DNA of 64,000 nt from Limnospira platensis (GTDB lineage: Bacteria; Cyanobacteriota; Cyanobacteriia; Cyanobacteriales; Microcoleaceae), in assembly GCF_046480435.1 (NCBI RefSeq), contig NZ_PKGC01000008.1, one strand, 5' to 3'. The position numbers and the translations under genes are program-made. The notes below the pieces were generated by a model. That model was not told where the DNA came from and did no database searches. It saw only the letters and a list, made by a program, of their open reading frames with translations. Of this stretch, positions 1 through 10,100 are shown one piece after another. Each line of letters starts with the position of its first letter. Position 1 is the stretch's first letter.

Positions 1-135
1 GTGGCGATCGTTAGTAGTCTGCTACTGTTAAGTTTGGCAGTGGTAGCAACCGATCGCCTAAATTATCACAACCAAATGCTTGACCCTAGTATTACGGAAT
101 TGGAACAAGATGCAGCCGATTACCCTTTTCCCTAA
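1..135 (+). CDS. 3' end of an unidentified protein (truncated by window start)
   Basis: An open frame runs from the first base to a TAA stop at 133-135, giving the last 44 codons of a plus-strand gene. The visible part begins with a hydrophobic stretch (VAIVSSLLLLSLAVVA) that could be a final membrane helix, followed by a short polar, acidic tail ending DYPFP. The family cannot be named from this piece. Its stop overlaps by a few bases the stop of the convergent glycosyltransferase gene, so the two genes meet tail to tail. The GTG at position 1 is probably an internal valine rather than the start. Confidence 0.5.
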   Translation: MAIVSSLLLLSLAVVATDRLNYHNQMLDPSITELEQDAADYPFP

Positions 136-1862
136 ACTGGCTTTAATCCTTTGATGGGTTTGGGACTTTCAGAAGGCATAATTAGAGTCCACCCTTCTAC
201 AGTCCCCAAAACTCTGGTATCTGGTAGTTGCAGGTTATTGAGGGTTTGCTGATCAACCAGAAAATAGGCTGAGGGTGAATTGTGCCAGTAATGCTGTAGG
301 CTGTCGTTTACTAGAGGCTGTATTCGCCTGGCGCTATAAAAATCTAGGGAAGGTCGCGAGTGGGGGTAAGATGTGTAAATCTTTGCCTCTGCGGGAGTAT
401 GTTGTTGGATGAGACTAGCAACGGGTTTGACGGGGTAGGACTCGCCCAATTCCCAAACCCAGTGATGTGAGGAAACAAATAGCAGCAGGGATAGGTACAT
501 CCCCCAGCAGAGAATGACTAAAAATTGCCGATCGCATTCGACTAATAATAGGGTGCTAACAGCCATGGTTAATGCTACGGAAGCAAAGGTTAACTGAAGG
601 TTAATGTCTAAAGATTGACTATCAGTTAGGGTTAGCATTCCCCCTAAATATAGGCCTCCTAGCCAAGCTACAAAGGCTAAGAGACTAAATATAGGCCATA
701 GGCTATCGGGACGGGGACAGGGATAATCTGGGGTTAACAATTGGTCTGGGGGGACGCTGGGGGAAGGCTTTGTTTTTCGCCATCTACCAATTTGATGATC
801 TCCTTCTTCCCAAACTAGGGCTAGATAACTTCCTACTGCTAGGGCGAAGGCTGGATAAATGGGCATAATATACCAGGGGAGTTTGGTATTCATCGCAGAT
901 ACGGCGATTAGATAAACTCCTGTCCACACTAATGTTAACCGCGCCCAACTTAAATTGCGATCGCGCCAAGCTAATCTTAATCCTCCTAACCAGAATAATA
1001 GCCAGGGGGCGCTAAATTTAATGATTTCCAGCAAATAATACCAGGGGGGTCCTTTGTGGTTTTCTACGGACTCCCAAATTCTAACTAGGGACTGATCTAC
1101 TAGGTTGGCGATTATGAAGTCAAAGCCATAATATTGCCATTGGGAAGCATACCAAAACGCTACGGGTACTAAGCCTAGCCCTAAGCCCCACCACAGGAAT
1201 TTTGAGGTCAACAGTCGGGGGGTATCCCACAGCAAAAATCCGAAGGCGATCGCTCCTAATAATACCCCTAATAGCACTCCTTTGGTGAGACACAATAACC
1301 CAAATGCTAACCCAGACCCCAAGGCGTAGCGCAAATCTCGCCGCGCACGCAATACGCAGACCATCATTAGGACTAGAAAAAATAATACCGCCCCATCTAA
1401 CATGGCTAAACGGCCATGACGGACTATTGGAATTAGGGTTAAATAAACTAAGGCTGAAAAAATCGCCTGGCTGCGACGGTGGAAAATTTCCCGCCCTAAA
1501 CTGTATAATAAGGGTACGGATGTGGCTGTTAAGAAGGCTCCTGGTAGACGGGCTGTCCATTCGTTTACACCCCCTATCTGGTAAAATAGGGCGATGAACC
1601 AATGAATTAGGGGGGGTTTGTTTAAGTAAGGGTCTCCGTTTAGGGTCGGGTGTAACCAGTTAGCATCCCCTGTGATTAACTCCCGCGCTACTTGGGCGAC
1701 AATTCCTTCGTCCCAGTCTCGGAGGGCAACTCCGCCTAAATCTATGGTAAATAATAGTAAGGCGGCGAGCCATAATCCCCATCCCCATAGGCGATCGGCT
1801 TTTTGGTAGGTAGTGAATATTGGGCTTTTTGGTGTTCGGTGTGCGGAAATTCGACGAAACAT
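132..1862 (-). CDS. ArnT/PMT-like glycosyltransferase, family 39, integral membrane
   Basis: A 576-residue polytopic membrane protein resembling dolichyl-phosphate-mannose/ArnT-type transferases (GT39, GT-C fold). These move a sugar from a polyprenyl-phosphate carrier to a lipid or protein on the periplasmic side. After the first helix (about residues 28-45) the first loop carries the acidic RDWDEG motif (residues 48-53), where GT39 enzymes place their catalytic Asp/Glu. It is followed by the conserved KPPLIHW segment. About ten further hydrophobic segments follow, then a soluble C-terminal part of about 100 residues. The acceptor cannot be predicted. The gene stands alone and converges on the partial gene to its left. 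The ATG start gives the usual short basic cytoplasmic N-terminus. Confidence 0.85.
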   Translation of the reverse strand: MFRRISAHRTPKSPIFTTYQKADRLWGWGLWLAALLLFTIDLGGVALRDWDEGIVAQVARELITGDANWLHPTLNGDPYLNKPPLIHWFIALFYQIGGVNEWTARLPGAFLTATSVPLLYSLGREIFHRRSQAIFSALVYLTLIPIVRHGRLAMLDGAVLFFLVLMMVCVLRARRDLRYALGSGLAFGLLCLTKGVLLGVLLGAIAFGFLLWDTPRLLTSKFLWWGLGLGLVPVAFWYASQWQYYGFDFIIANLVDQSLVRIWESVENHKGPPWYYLLEIIKFSAPWLLFWLGGLRLAWRDRNLSWARLTLVWTGVYLIAVSAMNTKLPWYIMPIYPAFALAVGSYLALVWEEGDHQIGRWRKTKPSPSVPPDQLLTPDYPCPRPDSLWPIFSLLAFVAWLGGLYLGGMLTLTDSQSLDINLQLTFASVALTMAVSTLLLVECDRQFLVILCWGMYLSLLLFVSSHHWVWELGESYPVKPVASLIQQHTPAEAKIYTSYPHSRPSLDFYSARRIQPLVNDSLQHYWHNSPSAYFLVDQQTLNNLQLPDTRVLGTVEGWTLIMPSESPKPIKGLKPV

Positions 1863-2088
1863 AGTCCCCCATGCGATCGCTCAGTTTGACGGTATTTGTA
1901 GAGTTCTTGCTAGTTGGAAATCTTCCTTAACTAGGTAAGTTGGTGCTAATTTTAACACAGGAACTCAGATATTTGCTCTCCTGGCTGATTCTATCTGATT
2001 GGGGAGGCGGCGGGGGGCGATCGCTTGATTAATATATATAGGGTTGAGGAATTGTTGGGAAACTTTCATCGCCGGGAAGAGTCGGGAC

Positions 2089-3309
2089 ATGGGTAGTCAG
2101 AAAAAAAACCATGGCTTTCAGATGAGAACATTAACTATTGATGATCTCAAAGCCTTTAATGAGTTATTGCGCTATGTGTTTCAAGTTACTAATCATGATT
2201 TGCATAAGATTGGTTGGAATGAAGAGGAAATTGAGCGCGAAAAACGACCTATACTAGAGGCTGCTCATGTTTTGGGATGGTTTGATCATGATAAGTTAAT
2301 CTCCCAAATTGCTATATATCCCATGGAGGTTAATATTCATGGGGTTATTTATAAGATGGGTGGTTTAACTGGGGTGGGAACTTATCCTGAGTATGCACAA
2401 CATGGTCTGGCTAAGTCTCTGATTATGCAAGGATTACTTGATATGAAAGCTAGGGGTCAAACTATTTCTTATTTGTACCCCTATTCTATCCCCTATTATC
2501 GCAAAAAGGGTTGGGAAATTATTAATGACCAGATTAAATACACTATTCCTGACCATAAATTACCCCGCATTACTGAGGTTTCTGGTTATGTGCGGCGTGA
2601 CCAGGCTGAGGGAGATATTATCAAAGCTGTTTATCAAAAATTTGCTGAACAACAGCATGGCGCATTGATTCGTGGTTCCCTAGAATGGCAGGAATATTGG
2701 CGGTGGGATCAGGATGATTTGCGTGCTGCTGTATATTATAATCAGAATGATCAACCGGCGGGTTATGTGCTTTATTACATTGCTAATGATATCTTTCAAA
2801 TTAAGGATATGATTTATATGGATGAAGATGGTCGCCGGGGTCTATGGAACTATATTAGCGCACATCAATCTATGGTGGAAAAGGTTATAGGTTGGCGGTA
2901 TACTAATGACCCTTTGGCTTTTCTACTGGATGATTCGGAGATTACTGAGGAAATTTCACCTTACTATATGGCGCGCATTATTGATGTGGAAAAGTTCCTC
3001 AAGTTCTATCCTTTTCAGCCTCCGGTTAATGCGACTTCTCTCTCTTTCATTGTGCGCGATGATTTGTTGAATGATAATAATGGTGTTTTTACGGTGGAAT
3101 GGCTCGATGATGGGACGACTAACATTACTCGCAAAAAAAGCTGTCATGAGGCGAGAATGAGTATTCAAACTCTGGTTTCTTTGTTGATGAATTATCGCCG
3201 TCCTAGCTATTTCTATAAGGTGGAAAGGTTGCGCGCTGACCCTCAAGTGGTGGATTTGCTGGAAATGATTATCCCTCGTAATGAACCGTTTTTCTCGGAT
3301 TATTTTTAA
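2089..3309 (+). CDS. Eis-like GNAT N-acetyltransferase
   Basis: About 406 residues with the layout of the Eis (enhanced intracellular survival) family: an N-terminal GNAT domain, a second GNAT-like domain and a C-terminal SCP2-like fold. The acetyl-CoA loop is the GLTGVGTYPEYAQHGLAK segment, followed by a helix and the YPYSIPYYRKKGWE strand. The protein ends in phenylalanine (FFSDYF); in Eis enzymes the C-terminal carboxylate takes part in catalysis, so this is consistent with an active enzyme. Substrates could be amines, peptides or aminoglycosides and cannot be fixed here. The start is uncertain: ATG 2089 follows a purine-rich GGGAAGAG stretch, ATG 2122 (MRTLTIDDL) would match many homologues, and the upstream 2044 codon is unlikely. 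Confidence 0.8.
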   Translation: MGSQKKNHGFQMRTLTIDDLKAFNELLRYVFQVTNHDLHKIGWNEEEIEREKRPILEAAHVLGWFDHDKLISQIAIYPMEVNIHGVIYKMGGLTGVGTYPEYAQHGLAKSLIMQGLLDMKARGQTISYLYPYSIPYYRKKGWEIINDQIKYTIPDHKLPRITEVSGYVRRDQAEGDIIKAVYQKFAEQQHGALIRGSLEWQEYWRWDQDDLRAAVYYNQNDQPAGYVLYYIANDIFQIKDMIYMDEDGRRGLWNYISAHQSMVEKVIGWRYTNDPLAFLLDDSEITEEISPYYMARIIDVEKFLKFYPFQPPVNATSLSFIVRDDLLNDNNGVFTVEWLDDGTTNITRKKSCHEARMSIQTLVSLLMNYRRPSYFYKVERLRADPQVVDLLEMIIPRNEPFFSDYF

Positions 3310-3424
3310 GGGGAACTTTATCGGCGTTGATTTTATAGTCAAGTGGATAGGCATACTCCCCCCTCCAATCCAATTATAATCAATAAATTTTCAGTTGTCA
3401 ACCCCCAATTCTGAGAATTTCTGA

Positions 3425-6400
3425 TCAATTGTCATGCTGAGATAGAATGAGATTGAGGATATTTAATTCTGTGGAGGTGAGAAGATAGCGATCGCTAAAA
3501 ACCTTAGATCGCATTTGTTCAAGACTATAACTTCTAAAGATGACAAAAGGGAATTCTTGATAGCGATCGCCAATAGGTAGGACTTGTTCACATGGATAAA
3601 GTACATTAACATATTGACTTAAGATCCGACGGAAACTGTCATTTTCCGTTTCAGGTATTTGGGATTGAAAATAATTGCGGATTTGGTCTCCGACAATAAA
3701 GGTAAATAAGGGAATCGCGTAATATTGAAAATCCCAGGAGTTTTGTTGTTCAAGTGTTTGAGTGCGATCGTGGTGTTCTTGGAGTTTATAAATTAAATCG
3801 ATCGCACCTTTAATACTAGCAGTGAGACTAGGGGGATATTGGGAACTATCACGAATCGCAATCATTTTTTTTAAAAGTTTTTCCTCCTCAGATTGTAAAA
3901 TTTTAGCCAATCTTATTTGGTAACTTTCTGCTAAATCAGAGCTAATATTAACTAGGATTAAGCTACCACATATATGAGCAAGTTCTGGTGTTTTCAGGTC
4001 TAGCAAACCTGTTAAGGGGTCACAATATTTAGCAAACTCAGCATTAAATTCTGGAATAAGTTTTAAATAGGAGATGTTGTCACTCTTGCTGCTAGATTTA
4101 TAGTCATCACTATTTAGCCAAAACTCACACTGAATCAGCAACTCTTTAAGACCCATATAGACAGCGGTTAAGGTAGTGTTTTGAGGATGTCTTTTAGACT
4201 CTTTATATAATTCCTTAATTAAGGTAGATAACTGACCCGTGAAACTTTGACCAGAAGCAGAAACAGATTTTCCTCCAATGGGAATCATCAAAAAGTTACC
4301 CCTTCCCACTTGACCATATCCTTGTATTCTGGTCATGATCGCAGTTTTGAGAATAACGAGCAGGTTTAACATACTGATCAGGCTTTCTTGAATGGAGAGA
4401 TTAGGGTCGCTATCATCTCCGTAGTAAACAGCGCGATCGCATAAGTAAAAAGTCAAAAATTTCTGGTGATCATCAAAAGTCTGCAATTTTCCTTCTTCCC
4501 AAAACTGTCCGCGACAGCGATAAATAACTTGGATAATTTCCATTAAGTTAGTTTCCACTTGAAACCGAGGAACTTCCACTAAAATATGAGTAGATTTCGG
4601 GAAAGATAAACCCCGACTAGCGGAGGATGTCATAAATACCACCTTAACCTGGTTTTGATATTGATGGATTTCTTGTCTTTCCGTATCGCTGAGGTTAGCG
4701 TGAACCTCTAAATAGTCTTGATTTTTGACAAAGGTTTGCTGTTTTTGGATATCTTCAATTAGCCGTTTTAGTCTGATTTTGTCTTGGATATAAACTAAAA
4801 TCTGACCCGTATTGGGTTCCTGAATTAGTCGATCAATATCGGCGAAAATCTCAGATAATACCGTTTCGGGAAGTTTTTCTTTGGTTTGGGATAGTTGGTC
4901 TTGATTAAATTGGACAGATTCAATGAAGGGTTTATAGGTGATGGTCAGACCTTTCGCGGGATAGGAGTTAGCGTTAATAGCGATCGCCGACTTTCTGTTA
5001 AATTCAAATTCCTTAGACGAGATAGAATCAAGATCTGGTTGAGATACCCGACGGAAGAAAATTTTATCAGGTTCGGGAGACGTTTCTGATAGGTGTTGTG
5101 TAATCACTTCCGAGTCAACAATGGAAGCATCTGCGACAATTACCTTAGTATTGAATCCATATTCAGGATTAGTTAATTCGTATTTTTCAATAATTTTGCG
5201 AATCCCGTCTAGAAATTCTACCCCGGTATTATCTCCGGTAATTTCATCAATCATAATAAATATATTTTTGATGCGTTTGGAGAGGGACTGCATTTTTTGA
5301 CTATCAACTTCATTCTTTTTTTTACTGTAGGCTTTCTGAAAAATTTTCTCGAAGTTTTCTAAGGTATTCTTACCAGTATTAGTCATGCGTAAAGATTGTA
5401 TACAAGCTGTAGCGACAATAGCGAGAATATGATTATATGAATTATCATTAATTAAATTAGATATGGCTTCACACAGGGTTGATAATACTCCAGGAACCTT
5501 ATTTTTGGATGGTTTTAGGCGATTATCGGCGAAGCGGTTAACTAATGGAGAACCGTGAGATGAATGCGTATTTTCTATATGGTTAATCGGGAGGAATTTA
5601 ACTGAGTGAATGTTAAACTCATTTTGATGTTGGGTGGCGAGATAATTAACAGTTAAAGAGGGTGCGTTATTTCGGAGGAGAGTGGAGTTAGTGGTGACAC
5701 AAAATAGGCGATCGTCGCTAAGATTATCAGTTTCTGAGTTTTTGAATTTTTCGATAATATCTAGGTTGACTTGTTTACGAGGACTGACATAAAAGAATAG
5801 AAAACCCTCATCAATATGAGATTTCAAAAAATCCACGATCGCCGTAGTTTTTCCAATTCCAGGATTTCCCGTCAGAAAGATATAAGTATAGTCAGAGTTG
5901 AGGGATTTTTGGACAGCTTCCGCGTGGGGTTGTCTCAGGTCTAGGGTACAACTAAAGTCATCAATAATTTCTGTGTGGGGGGGGATGATATTAAGGCGAT
6001 CGCGACTAATATTAGATAGATTTTCTAGGAAGGATTTACCATTTTTAAAACTTTTGGCGACATTGCGGCGAATTAGATCCATTACCTGTTTTCTAGCTGT
6101 GGTAATTTCTGCATCTTTGGATTCATTTTGATAAATATTCGCACAGGTCGCGAGTAAATCCCAATGGTGTGGATTTTGGGGATTTAGGGATAGGTTGCTA
6201 AGATTGCGATCGCTATATCCGACTACATTAATCATCGTAGAGTTGTCCGGTTTCACTACTCCGAATTGTTGTAAAAAACCATAAAAGCTATAAGCATAAC
6301 TAGCAGCTTGAATTAATTTGACGCATTCCTTATCCTGTCGCTTAAATGCGGTAAAGTATCGTTTGAGATCCTCCGAAAATTCCACATCAAGATTTTCGGA

Positions 6401-7090
6401 GTCTCCCGTATCCAGCCGCAATTTTACGAAAACACTTTTCGATTTCAGATAATTAATCTCTCGTTTGAGTAACCGACGTTGGTTGTCTAGGTTTTTGTCC
6501 GTTAAATCAATTAAATCTTCAATAGCTTTTACCGAAAATATTGATAAATCTACCACTAATATTCTCAGCTTATTTCGGTATCTGAGTAACATCAAGGTAT
6601 CCGCTTTAAAAAACTCACCTTTCCCGCTGTATTTGTCCCAATTTATCTTAGGTTTGGGAGGTGAAAATTCATCTTTTAACTGCGATAACCACTGGTCAAT
6701 CTGTAGCTGTTTATCTTTGGGATATAGGTTGAGACTGTTATCATCAGAAAAGCTACACTGATTATAAATAATTTCATACTTATGGTGACTTTTATGGTAA
6801 TCTTTACCCAAGGATTTCAGATATTCCCGAAAAAAGTTTAACCCCGACAACCAACCTTTCTGAATCAAAAATAGTCCCCATTTTTCTAAGTTATTCCTAA
6901 TGGCTTCTTCGTCGGTTATGTTTTCATCTTTGATGATTTTTCGTAGCATTTCAGGAAATCGCAATTTTTGCAAATCCCGACTATACAAATCACCAAAATT
7001 ATGGCTAATTTCAGCTTCGGATATGGCTGATAAAATCCCAATATTGAAACCTACCTCAAATAATCTTCCGAAATTTTCTGCGACTTTCAT
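3425..7090 (-). CDS. Large helicase-like P-loop ATPase of unknown system
   Basis: A 1221-residue protein I do not recognise as a named family. It has a Walker A motif GNPGIGKT (residues 408-415), a Walker B/DExx-like IFIMIDEIT (D615-E616) and a C-terminal helicase-like part. The latter holds a VYIQDKIRLKRLIEDI segment, then KVVFMTSSASRGLSFP (motif V-like) and QVIYRCRGQ (residues 855-862, motif VI-like arginines). This order fits a superfamily 2 helicase or translocase. The first 400 residues lack recognised motifs. A segment KADTLMLL followed by LRILVVDLSIF is loosely like a PD-(D/E)XK nuclease core without the usual ExK, which is speculative. The gene lies 77 bp downstream of a 1014-residue gene on the same strand and is probably co-transcribed. 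A defence role is inferred only from size and pairing. Confidence 0.7.
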   Translation of the reverse strand: MKVAENFGRLFEVGFNIGILSAISEAEISHNFGDLYSRDLQKLRFPEMLRKIIKDENITDEEAIRNNLEKWGLFLIQKGWLSGLNFFREYLKSLGKDYHKSHHKYEIIYNQCSFSDDNSLNLYPKDKQLQIDQWLSQLKDEFSPPKPKINWDKYSGKGEFFKADTLMLLRYRNKLRILVVDLSIFSVKAIEDLIDLTDKNLDNQRRLLKREINYLKSKSVFVKLRLDTGDSENLDVEFSEDLKRYFTAFKRQDKECVKLIQAASYAYSFYGFLQQFGVVKPDNSTMINVVGYSDRNLSNLSLNPQNPHHWDLLATCANIYQNESKDAEITTARKQVMDLIRRNVAKSFKNGKSFLENLSNISRDRLNIIPPHTEIIDDFSCTLDLRQPHAEAVQKSLNSDYTYIFLTGNPGIGKTTAIVDFLKSHIDEGFLFFYVSPRKQVNLDIIEKFKNSETDNLSDDRLFCVTTNSTLLRNNAPSLTVNYLATQHQNEFNIHSVKFLPINHIENTHSSHGSPLVNRFADNRLKPSKNKVPGVLSTLCEAISNLINDNSYNHILAIVATACIQSLRMTNTGKNTLENFEKIFQKAYSKKKNEVDSQKMQSLSKRIKNIFIMIDEITGDNTGVEFLDGIRKIIEKYELTNPEYGFNTKVIVADASIVDSEVITQHLSETSPEPDKIFFRRVSQPDLDSISSKEFEFNRKSAIAINANSYPAKGLTITYKPFIESVQFNQDQLSQTKEKLPETVLSEIFADIDRLIQEPNTGQILVYIQDKIRLKRLIEDIQKQQTFVKNQDYLEVHANLSDTERQEIHQYQNQVKVVFMTSSASRGLSFPKSTHILVEVPRFQVETNLMEIIQVIYRCRGQFWEEGKLQTFDDHQKFLTFYLCDRAVYYGDDSDPNLSIQESLISMLNLLVILKTAIMTRIQGYGQVGRGNFLMIPIGGKSVSASGQSFTGQLSTLIKELYKESKRHPQNTTLTAVYMGLKELLIQCEFWLNSDDYKSSSKSDNISYLKLIPEFNAEFAKYCDPLTGLLDLKTPELAHICGSLILVNISSDLAESYQIRLAKILQSEEEKLLKKMIAIRDSSQYPPSLTASIKGAIDLIYKLQEHHDRTQTLEQQNSWDFQYYAIPLFTFIVGDQIRNYFQSQIPETENDSFRRILSQYVNVLYPCEQVLPIGDRYQEFPFVIFRSYSLEQMRSKVFSDRYLLTSTELNILNLILSQHDN

Positions 7091-7167
7091 CTGTCAACCT
7101 CAATCAATCATTATGGTGATAATTCAACTTATTGATAAATCCGGTTATTGGTGGAGTCCGATTTAGG

Positions 7168-10100
7168 TCACCGTTGATTCTGGGGATACAAAATCGAGTT
7201 AACCTCACTCAAAAAAGCCAAACTATTAAAATCGGTTTTTCCATTCATGTGCTTAAAAAGACATTTTTTGCGTAAAGATTCATCACCAATAACGCGATCG
7301 TAGGGATCGAGTTTAATCTGGATATTCTTTCCAACTAATTTTTTTTCAAACCTGTAAAAGTGGAAAAAAGTCAAATATTGCAGAATGTCTTGTTTCAGAA
7401 AGTTATCATGAATCAATCCCTCGCGAATATGCTGATCGTCCAGGACTCCTTGATAGATATTTAATAAAGTTGCGTAGGACATCACCCCATTATAAAAGCG
7501 ATCATCTTCGTTTTTGGTTTTCACAGACACACCATTAAATAGGTTAAAAAATACCACCACGTTTTTACTAGGGTCTTCTACCAAGTTTAATAAGTTAGCA
7601 GTATCCTTGAGGCTATAGGAATCCTGGTATAAGGTTTTCTTTTTTCTGACATAATACTTATTAAAGAAAATCGGATATATTTTAATATCTGGTAATCCTG
7701 ATTGGAGAGATTGAATTAAAGTGGGTGACATAAAATAAAACTCATCTTCATCATTGTCCTCTACTTGGGTGAGGTGTAAATTATCAGTAAATGGCGCTTT
7801 GGCTATATACAAAAAGTGACGATATTCTAATCCTGATTGATGGTAAAGATCATATATTAAATCAATTAAAATTGAGGGTTCTGTATATAAATTCCGAGAG
7901 AGATAATTTCCCGAAAAGGTTTTTAATAACTGTACGACAATTTGATTATCTGACTGCTTCTTAATTCCGATCGCTTCACCAAATATAGTAGAAATCCGGT
8001 CTTGGCGATCGCCTTTAAATAAACCATCACTTTCAACACTAGAAACTACAATTAAAGCCAATTTATCCAGGGAGAAACTGCGACTATCAGCAGATTTATC
8101 TAGGCTAAACTTGCGCGGTAATACCGAATACAACGAACCCAAAGCATTTCCTTTAGCAAACTTGTCGGTCAGATTTTTAATCCGCAACCCTTGAGAATTG
8201 GCGCGATATTTATTATTCAATAAATGACTAATTACTTTCGATAAATTACCCATAAATTTCTCCGCTTCAAAAGGTTTATCTTCGCTTCCTTCATGAAGTC
8301 TAAAAATTGGCAAAAACACCAGTTTCCAATCTTCCAGAATTATCCGCAAACTGATATTAATCAGCAGAGACATGGTAAACCGATAAATAAAACTCTGTAC
8401 AAAATCATAATGACCCTGATTTAAGCATTCTTTATCGTAGGGAAAAATAATTCCTGGAATATTGCTAAAAATTTGTCCTGTGGTTTTGCGAGTTAGGTCA
8501 CTTTTAGGAAGGAAGAAAACCGGAAGAGATTTTTTGATTTGATCAATCCCATAATAGTTGATGGTAAATTGCTGATTTTCTGATGTCTGATAATAGCGGA
8601 TATCTTCGATTTTCAGATTACCCGGAAGTTGACAAAATATTCCCGTGTCAGGACTAGAATCGCCAATAGTAATGTACTGAAGACACTCTTTGGTATTCCT
8701 TTCTACTACCTGATTAAAAAACAAACCATTGCTAATTTTCTCAATATCTGATTCTAATATTCCCTTATAGATACCAATTTTAACCGGAAAATTTTGGGGT
8801 GCTAAAATAGTGGATTGTTTAATAAAATCATGAAGTAGCGATTTGAGTTTCATAATTTTTGTGATAACGTTGCATTGCTTAAATCCTTTAATTACACCTC
8901 TCAAAAACTTAGACTTTGCATCTTCATCTGTTCCCTGAAAAATAGGCAAAAAATAGGTCTCAAAACTCTCGCTAACATTATAAGTTAGTTCCGATTGTGG
9001 ATCATAATCTTCTTGGTCAGGATTACTGCGAGTCGCAAACGCAAAATAGTAAATAAAAGCGATTTTTAAGACCTTTTTATAATACTGAGATTCCTGAGAA
9101 AATTCTTCTTGCTCAGGATTAATCATCTCAATATAATAGTCGAATGGTGGTTTACTTCCCGTAGCTGAAGTCGGGTTGTTAAATTTAAGTTTTAAGCCAA
9201 AAGTAAAGGTTCTCTCGCTTCCGTCTGGACTGGTGGTTTCCCCTAAACTCTCGCTAATTATCGGAATAATGGGGAGAGAGTCAAACACCTCTGACCGGGA
9301 AAACCAATCCCGATAATTAATGGTTTCTCCACCATAACTAACTAGATAATCTCCATCCTGTTTGTCATGGTCATCAATATAAGCCACCATATCTTTTAGT
9401 CGCCGAATTAAATCCTGTAAATAAACTAAATCGGGATGATTATTAGTGGCTAAATTGGTGGCTAAATATTCCAAATAGCAGATTTTGGCGTGTTTTTTGA
9501 GTTTCCCCAGGGATTCGGTATCGACTACTTTCTGCAATTTATAAAAATCCGAAGATTTATCATTAGTTAAATTATCTAGGATTTCGAGAGTGTCTTGTAC
9601 GTCTTCGGAGGATTCTTGGTCTAGTTTTTCCTCAATATAGTTACTGAGTCCCTGTTTTAAATCTTGGGTAAATTGATTGATATTTCTTACGGAAATTGTC
9701 AGTTTATGAAACTTGAGGAGAGAATTACTACCCACATCATTAAGCCGTGTTTCTAACTCTGATGTTCTCACGTTTGGCTTAGTCGGAAAATCATAATATA
9801 AACTGAGTTTCTGATTATTTATTTCCTGTAAGGTTTTATTTATTTCCTGTAAGGTTCGGATAAAGCTATGAGTTAAAGAGTTAATATCTCGGTGATTATT
9901 ATCTCTGGCTAATTCCTGTAACTTGTCTTGTAATAAATCCCGAATTTGTCTGATTTGTTGGTTAAATATATTTTGAGTATTACTATTAAAATTCACTGTA
10001 GCCGATTTACTGATACCCCTGGAACTAATGGGGTTAGCAATATTTTGTTTAATTAGTTGATTGGTAATAGTCTCTAAGTCGATAATGAGATGATTTTTAT

